Shown here: in pieces, positions 58,801 to 64,000 of the stretch
How the letters are laid out: each line of letters begins with the position of its first letter
Position numbering within the stretch: the first letter of the stretch is position 1
Assembly: GCA_023376005.1 (NCBI GenBank)
Contig: CM042157.1
Span: 63,621,964-63,685,963 of the forward strand
DNA from: Doryteuthis pealeii
Lineage: Eukaryota; Mollusca; Cephalopoda; Myopsida; Loliginidae
Direction of reading: 5' to 3'
Length of the DNA stretch: 64,000 nucleotides
Made by a program: the position numbers and the translations under genes
Notes under the pieces: model-generated
Seen by the model: only the letters and a program-made list of their open reading frames with translations
What the model was told of the DNA's origin: nothing
The model's database searches: none

Positions 58801-61800
58801 GATATTGTTATAAGCAGAAACGTCAGCTGTATAAAAGGCAAGGTAAATAGAATATTATAATATAAAGTAATAAATAAACAGTGAAAATCGTCTAGGCCTA
58901 CTGGAGGTCTCAACTTCAGCCTACAATGAGCAGGGTAATTTTTTTAGCCAAAATTGGAAAAAAAAAGATGTGTCCTATATGCCTCAAGATATGTAATTAA
59001 ATATCGAATTTTCTAGTTGTGGCAAACATCTATAATTGCACACACACGGAACACCTGGACAGCTGTTTCACCTTTTTTGGTCTCCCCGCTGACTGTGTAG
59101 TATCCACAATCTCCGTCACTTGAGATCAAATAACGACCACAGGAATGCAGAGCTGAAACTCTACTCTAGTCTGTGTGTGGCATGAAGCTGGCGGACGCAG
59201 AGGTGAGTTTCGGTACTTGCATTCCTGCTGTTGCTGGTTCAATCTCAGGAGTGATGGACGATCGTGATAATACATTGCTGATGAGACCTAATAGGTCAAA
59301 AACAGTTGTCCAGGTTCTGCATGGTCATACACTTCTGCAGATAACCATCAATTACGAATCAAACTTTTTAATGAAGAAGTCGCTAGTTTAATTTTTAGAA
59401 GTGAGGTGGGGGTAGGCAGTTAGCTACATTTTGACCATGGTAAGAATACTGTGCCTTCCGGGCTGTAGTATTTCAGTTTTAATGTAACGAAATCTATTGC
59501 TTAGAATTTGGGATTCTGTAAAAACGAAATTAAATAAGATATAAAAACATCATTTATTTTAATAGGTTTCTATATAAAATCGATTCATAGGATTTTAATA
59601 CATTGGAGAATAAAACAATAATATTAGAGATTAATAAACCACAATTATTTATTAAACCCAGTTTTCTTAAAACCAGTATGCAAACTTTAACCAACCATAT
59701 TCATGTAATTATTCTAAGTGATATATAAGAACAGAATTTTAAATGCACTGGTTTTGAGGCGAATCTAACTGGATTTTCAAAGAACTATCATTGATAATAA
59801 AGATGTGTCTATATATCAATGACCGACCTATTATGAATTAAATACTCTTAACAAAAAATATTTTTTTGCTTAATATCATTCGACAAAAAATGGAAGCAAA
59901 ATGGACAGGTGTGTCCGTTTGATATAAACATACGTAGAAACTGCTCCTTTCCTCTAAAAAAAAAAAAAAAAAAAAAAAAAATTAGTAATTTATGAGGAAG
60001 TGCGTCCTGGTCTCCTGCCTCAAAAATTGCTACCGCGGTGCACTATTAAAATAACGACTGCCAGCTCAGTCTACTCAAACTATCCATCTTCATATCTATT
60101 CATCAATTTGTTCATAATTTATCTATTTCTTTAATACTAAGATTTCTTTTATTCATGTTTTATTTACTAAAAACAAAACAAACAGAATTACGACAAAAAG
60201 ATGCGACCCCCCCAATACATTTACTTGTCGAAAATATGGGCTATCTATATATTATTGATCTTGTTTATCTATCTAATCTCAGTCTATTCCAAACTATATA
60301 TCCACATTCATATCTAAACAAGAATTATGACAAATTATCTATAAATAAACAAGAATTTATGATGCGCTGGGTGTTGTTTTATTTGATAGTCACGCCGGGT
60401 AGCAATTTTTGAGGCAGAGACACGGGACTGCACTTCCTCAATAAATTACCAAAATCAACAGGCAACATTTGTCCTCATTTTTGTTTATATCTCCACAGTC
60501 TCCGTTCTTTACTCGCGCACTTGTTTTACAGAACAATCGCATAACAAAATGACCACAGGTAACAGTAAGCACCCCAATCATCACTATGAAAGGTTCATAT
60601 TTTAACGTCATATGGTATTCACTTCCAAATTTTTGTATAACAATGTTTTAATCAGAAGTTTGGAAAGATGTTGAACTCACATAAATTTAAATGAGATGGT
60701 TTGTAAACACAAAATCCAATTAAAATTCATAGCAAAATCTTTTTAAAGAGTAATTTAATCAGAAATGGTATGATATTTTCAACACTTATGAGTTTTTTAG
60801 CTTAATCAAAGAGAATGCAATATGTAAACTAGGCAAATATATGCAACCCTCGTAGAAGTGCAAAGTATTTAGGTTTTAATGTGATAAATATATTGTATTA
60901 AATTAGACAGGCTAATGAAACTAAATAAAGAATGCAGATAAAAGTTTGAAACGGAGTATAATCGAAAAATTCAAAAACTGCCATTACTCTTCCACTCACG
61001 GATCTCGCCTTTCATTGTTTATTTTTTCTAATTTAAGTATTTAAGTTAAAATAGGATGACAGTGGCATTTTTCTTGTTAAATGATTTCATTTAAAATTCA
61101 TAAATGTGCTATTTCATTAGAATAAAACTAAACAATTAGAAATCAAAATACTAAGCACATATTTAATAAAATCAGCATTTTTAATATCAATATGCAAATG
61201 GCAGCATCTCCTGTTCACTGTAACCACTACCTTTTGTTGAATATATAATATAATTCATGTTGTTAGTATGTAGATATGGTTAACAGGATTAATAAGTAAA
61301 AAAATTTTATTTAATAATTGAGGTTTAATAAAATAAGAGGAATGTATATTGATGTAGATATGAGTATGATATGTTTCGGTCAGACAGAAAAACACAATCG
61401 CCATTATAATAAATTAAGTAAAAATAGTTTGTTTTTTTTATTTTTATTTTAGGAATAAATATTTTATTTAAAATAAAAGGATAATTGTTTCAGTAATATA
61501 CACATCAATCTGTACAATCTTTGTTTTTGTCAGATACAATTTAATTCAAAATCGTCTGTTTCGTTTATTTTCAACTATTTGAAAGTGCAATTTCTTATCC
61601 GTGATGTGTTAAAATATGAACCGTTCATTAAGTTGATGATTTGGGGGTGCCCTTTTTTAATTGGGTTTTTTTACTTGGGGTTCCCCAAAAAAAATTGGTT
61701 TTGGTTGTTGGGGTTTTTGCCGATTTTCCATAACAGGTCATTAAAAGAATGTAAGGGAGTAATCAAGTTTTTATTTTTTTTTTTTCCCAATTCCAAAATT

Positions 61801-64000
61801 TAGTATGTTTTTGCTCCCATATCCCTTTATTTTTCATAAATTAATCAAGTATCGTAATTATTCGTGTATAACACAACACTTCCATCGCATATTTAAACTA
61901 AAGTTATGGTGTGAATTATAGAAAGAACTAAATATCAACTTTTATCCGCTATGGGCATTCCTTATTTGTTATTGTCCTATAAATCATACATAAACAAAAG
62001 GGGAACCACTGACTGATATTTTTTCCCATCTAAAACTAACTTAAACCAAGTCTTTTTCCTAGTCGATAATAAATAATTATCGTCAAGTGTGGTTTCCCTT
62101 TGTTAGACTTATGAGGAAGTACCCTTAATTTTTTGTTAAAATTACTAATTTATGCCAAGCCAACAAACCGGTCAGTTATAAAATAAATAAATAAAAATAA
62201 AATGAAGGTTATGGTCTCCAGTGAGATTTGACTCTTATCTCCTTTAACCTCATAAAATATCTAAATATAATCAGCTTGCTCTAACCGATTGAGATAATTA
62301 TTGACTATAGCATGGGTTAAGGAAAACCCCCTTGCTTGGTCGGGCAACTCATCTAGTCAAGGGAAAGGCTAGGGATACCCCCCCAAAAAAAACAAAACAA
62401 GCAAATCAGGAGCTGGAGTCCTAAGGTAGTAAGGATGCTGAAAATCCAGTGTTACCCAGCAACTCTTGCGACACTACTGTTGCCAGACTGCATTGGTTCC
62501 TTACCTTGATCACAGCATGTAGTGTGGGAGAAGGGATTTTTTTGCTGGGCCTTGAGCAACAGTCATTCTCTATATGAACGCTGCCAGCTATGTAAATTAA
62601 ATTTTTTTAAAATGGACACTATCGCATCTATCTCATAGACAGAAGGTGACACAACCAACCAGCTACAAAGAATCATTTTAAGAATCCAAAAATAAACCTT
62701 TTAACTTATCCTTTATTTTAAGTCTCTATATTGGTTGCAGTGCCTAGATTTATTAAGTTTTTTTTTACCCCAGTACATTGTAGCATCTTTTAATAAGTTG
62801 CCCTTGGCAGGCAGTGTTCCTATTGTTTCAGGGACTTTTTTCTTAATTTTTAAAACGGTAAACTGAACATGTAGCTACATAAATGAAGGTAACTCCCCTT
62901 GTTTATTTTCACTTTGAGGAAGCCATATATTTTGGTCAGCCATTTTCATTTCAACTGTAATCTACACTGAAAATACAAAATAATCCACGCAATGTTTTAA
63001 CACAAAAATATAAAATGTGTTCTTAATTTTGCTTGCGCATTATTGAATGACACCATCTAATTGTTATTAAGAACACATTTTATGGTATTTGTTGTTAAAA
63101 ACATTCAGTTGTATTGATTAACAGTGAAATTGAAATGGCCGACCAAAATCATGGCTTCCTCAAAGTGAAATACAAGGGGAGGTTACTCTCATTTATGAGC
63201 TAATGTCAGATACCTTTAAAACTAAATTTGAACACGTTATAAGGATTGAGTTAATACAGTTTAAGTACAATCTCTGGAGGTTGCAGGTTAATCCTGACTA
63301 CAGCAAAATCAATACTTAACACTTAGTACCTGGTCATGATTAATGAATGAGAACAATCTACTCAATGGATTAAAAAAGGGTTGTGTTTTAAGTTGAGAAG
63401 GCTCAGAGTTTGACAATAACACCTGAAGGAAGGGCAGAGGAACACACCGGCTGAAACATTGTGTAGAGAACAAAGATGAGACACAGTCTGAAAAATCTAA
63501 AAAGTCTGCTATTAAAGGATAACATTTTGTGGGGGATCTTTTATATATTGTGATGATTAAAATTTTTTTTCTTCTTCATTTTGCCCAATCGGTGAAAGAG
63601 CTCAAAAGGCCAAAATTTCAAAGATCAAATTAAGCAATAGAATATTATGCGCACTAAACGAATAAATGATAAAGTAAAAAAAAAAAAAAAAAAAAAAATT
63701 TTTTTATTTTTTTTTTAAAAATGCCGAAATGTAATAGGGTAATCTGGACCGTAGTTACATAAATGAGAGTAACCTCCCTTTGTTATTCCCTTTGCAGGAA
63801 GCTTAATAACAATTAAGTTCATTTCAAATAATGCACAAGCACAATTTAATACATTTATGATATTTTCGTGTTAAAACAATGCAGTTGGATAATTCGAACA
63901 AGTTTGTATTTTCGTGTAATTTACGTGTGAAATGAAAAATAGCCGACCAAAAATATCGTTTCTAAAGGAAATAACAAGGGAAACGGTGTACTTCCATTAT
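58801..64000. repeat. Right arm of the giant inverted duplication
   Basis: Mirror order: 56180-type element (59049-59313), 27300-type repeat (59560-59780), MITE (59988-60452), 39545-type repeat (about 60840-61140), small hairpin (about 61950-62135), tRNA-like head (about 62205-62300), 38880-type repeat (62335-62690), FB (62850-63215), family E half copy (63225-63510), FB (63740 to edge). The left arm is the cleaner copy of each. No independent gene is present. Confidence 0.85.

Larger units (their letters stand above)
51451..64000. repeat. Giant imperfect inverted duplication, centre near 57.74 kb
   Basis: Landmarks pair with coordinate sums of about 115470-115500: GTTGCCGACC at 53151 with GGTCGGGCAAC at 62339; the A/T junction at 51775 with the one at 63697; the GAGGAAGTGCGTCC unit at 55065 with its inverse at 60420; TTTGGCGTAATGG at 57553 with CATACGCCAAATG at 57907. 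The arms are about 6.2 kb, and the right arm meets the window edge. The arms differ mostly by 1-nt and homopolymer-length indels concentrated in the right arm. Confidence 0.9.

Noticed and set aside
60155..60412. 85-residue + frame in the right arm
   Set aside because: Lies within a MITE; the left-arm copy has a different frame structure.

Overview
The window is AT-rich animal (metazoan) DNA. It holds one recognisable protein-coding gene: most of a beta-TrCP (BTRC/FBXW11/Slimb) ortholog on the + strand. The protein is very close to vertebrate beta-TrCP. The repeat landscape (a mosaic of tRNA- and 5S-derived SINEs, hairpin elements and LINE 3' ends) fits a lophotrochozoan, most likely a mollusc. 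That assignment is inference; the species cannot be named from the sequence.

Gene layout. Eleven coding exons run from 5533 to 42768, with canonical GT-AG introns of about 0.9 to 11 kb. Together they make 1485 nt, an unbroken frame of 494 codons plus stop. In order they encode the dimerisation (D) domain, the F-box, a linker, seven WD40 blades and a short conserved tail. The N-terminus and start codon lie upstream of base 1, so 1-5532 is read as an internal intron. A T/C-rich stretch of about 6.6 kb after the stop (42769 to about 49370) is almost free of SINEs and is probably the 3'UTR.

Introns. These are packed with interspersed repeats, labelled here A to E. A is a tRNA-derived SINE with a GTAGAGC head. 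B and C are two tRNA-like families with TAATGGTTA heads. D is a long composite repeat of about 500 bp. E is a hairpin-forming retroposed element with a GGCC...GGCCGAAAC motif. Two 5S-rRNA-derived SINEs, a mariner-type MITE with a SINE inside it, a decayed hAT-like transposase (about 22.0-23.7 kb), LINE 3' fragments and many T-tracts of 25-45 nt are also present. Several element types share one 3' tail that can fold into a hairpin.

Right end. From about 49.5 kb no host gene is recognised. From about 51.45 kb to the window edge the sequence is an imperfect inverted duplication (arms about 6.2 kb, centre near 57.74 kb) built of nested foldback elements, MITE-like units and LINE ends. The right arm differs from the left mostly by single-base and homopolymer indels, so an assembly artefact (foldback read) must be considered beside a real palindrome.

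Most interesting leads: hammerhead-ribozyme-like cores (CTGANGA, short stem, GAAAC) in two repeat families, the tail hairpin shared by SINEs with different heads, and an open frame that runs 49 codons from exon 3 into its intron. None is proven here. No prokaryotic features, CRISPR arrays or functional tRNA/rRNA genes were found.
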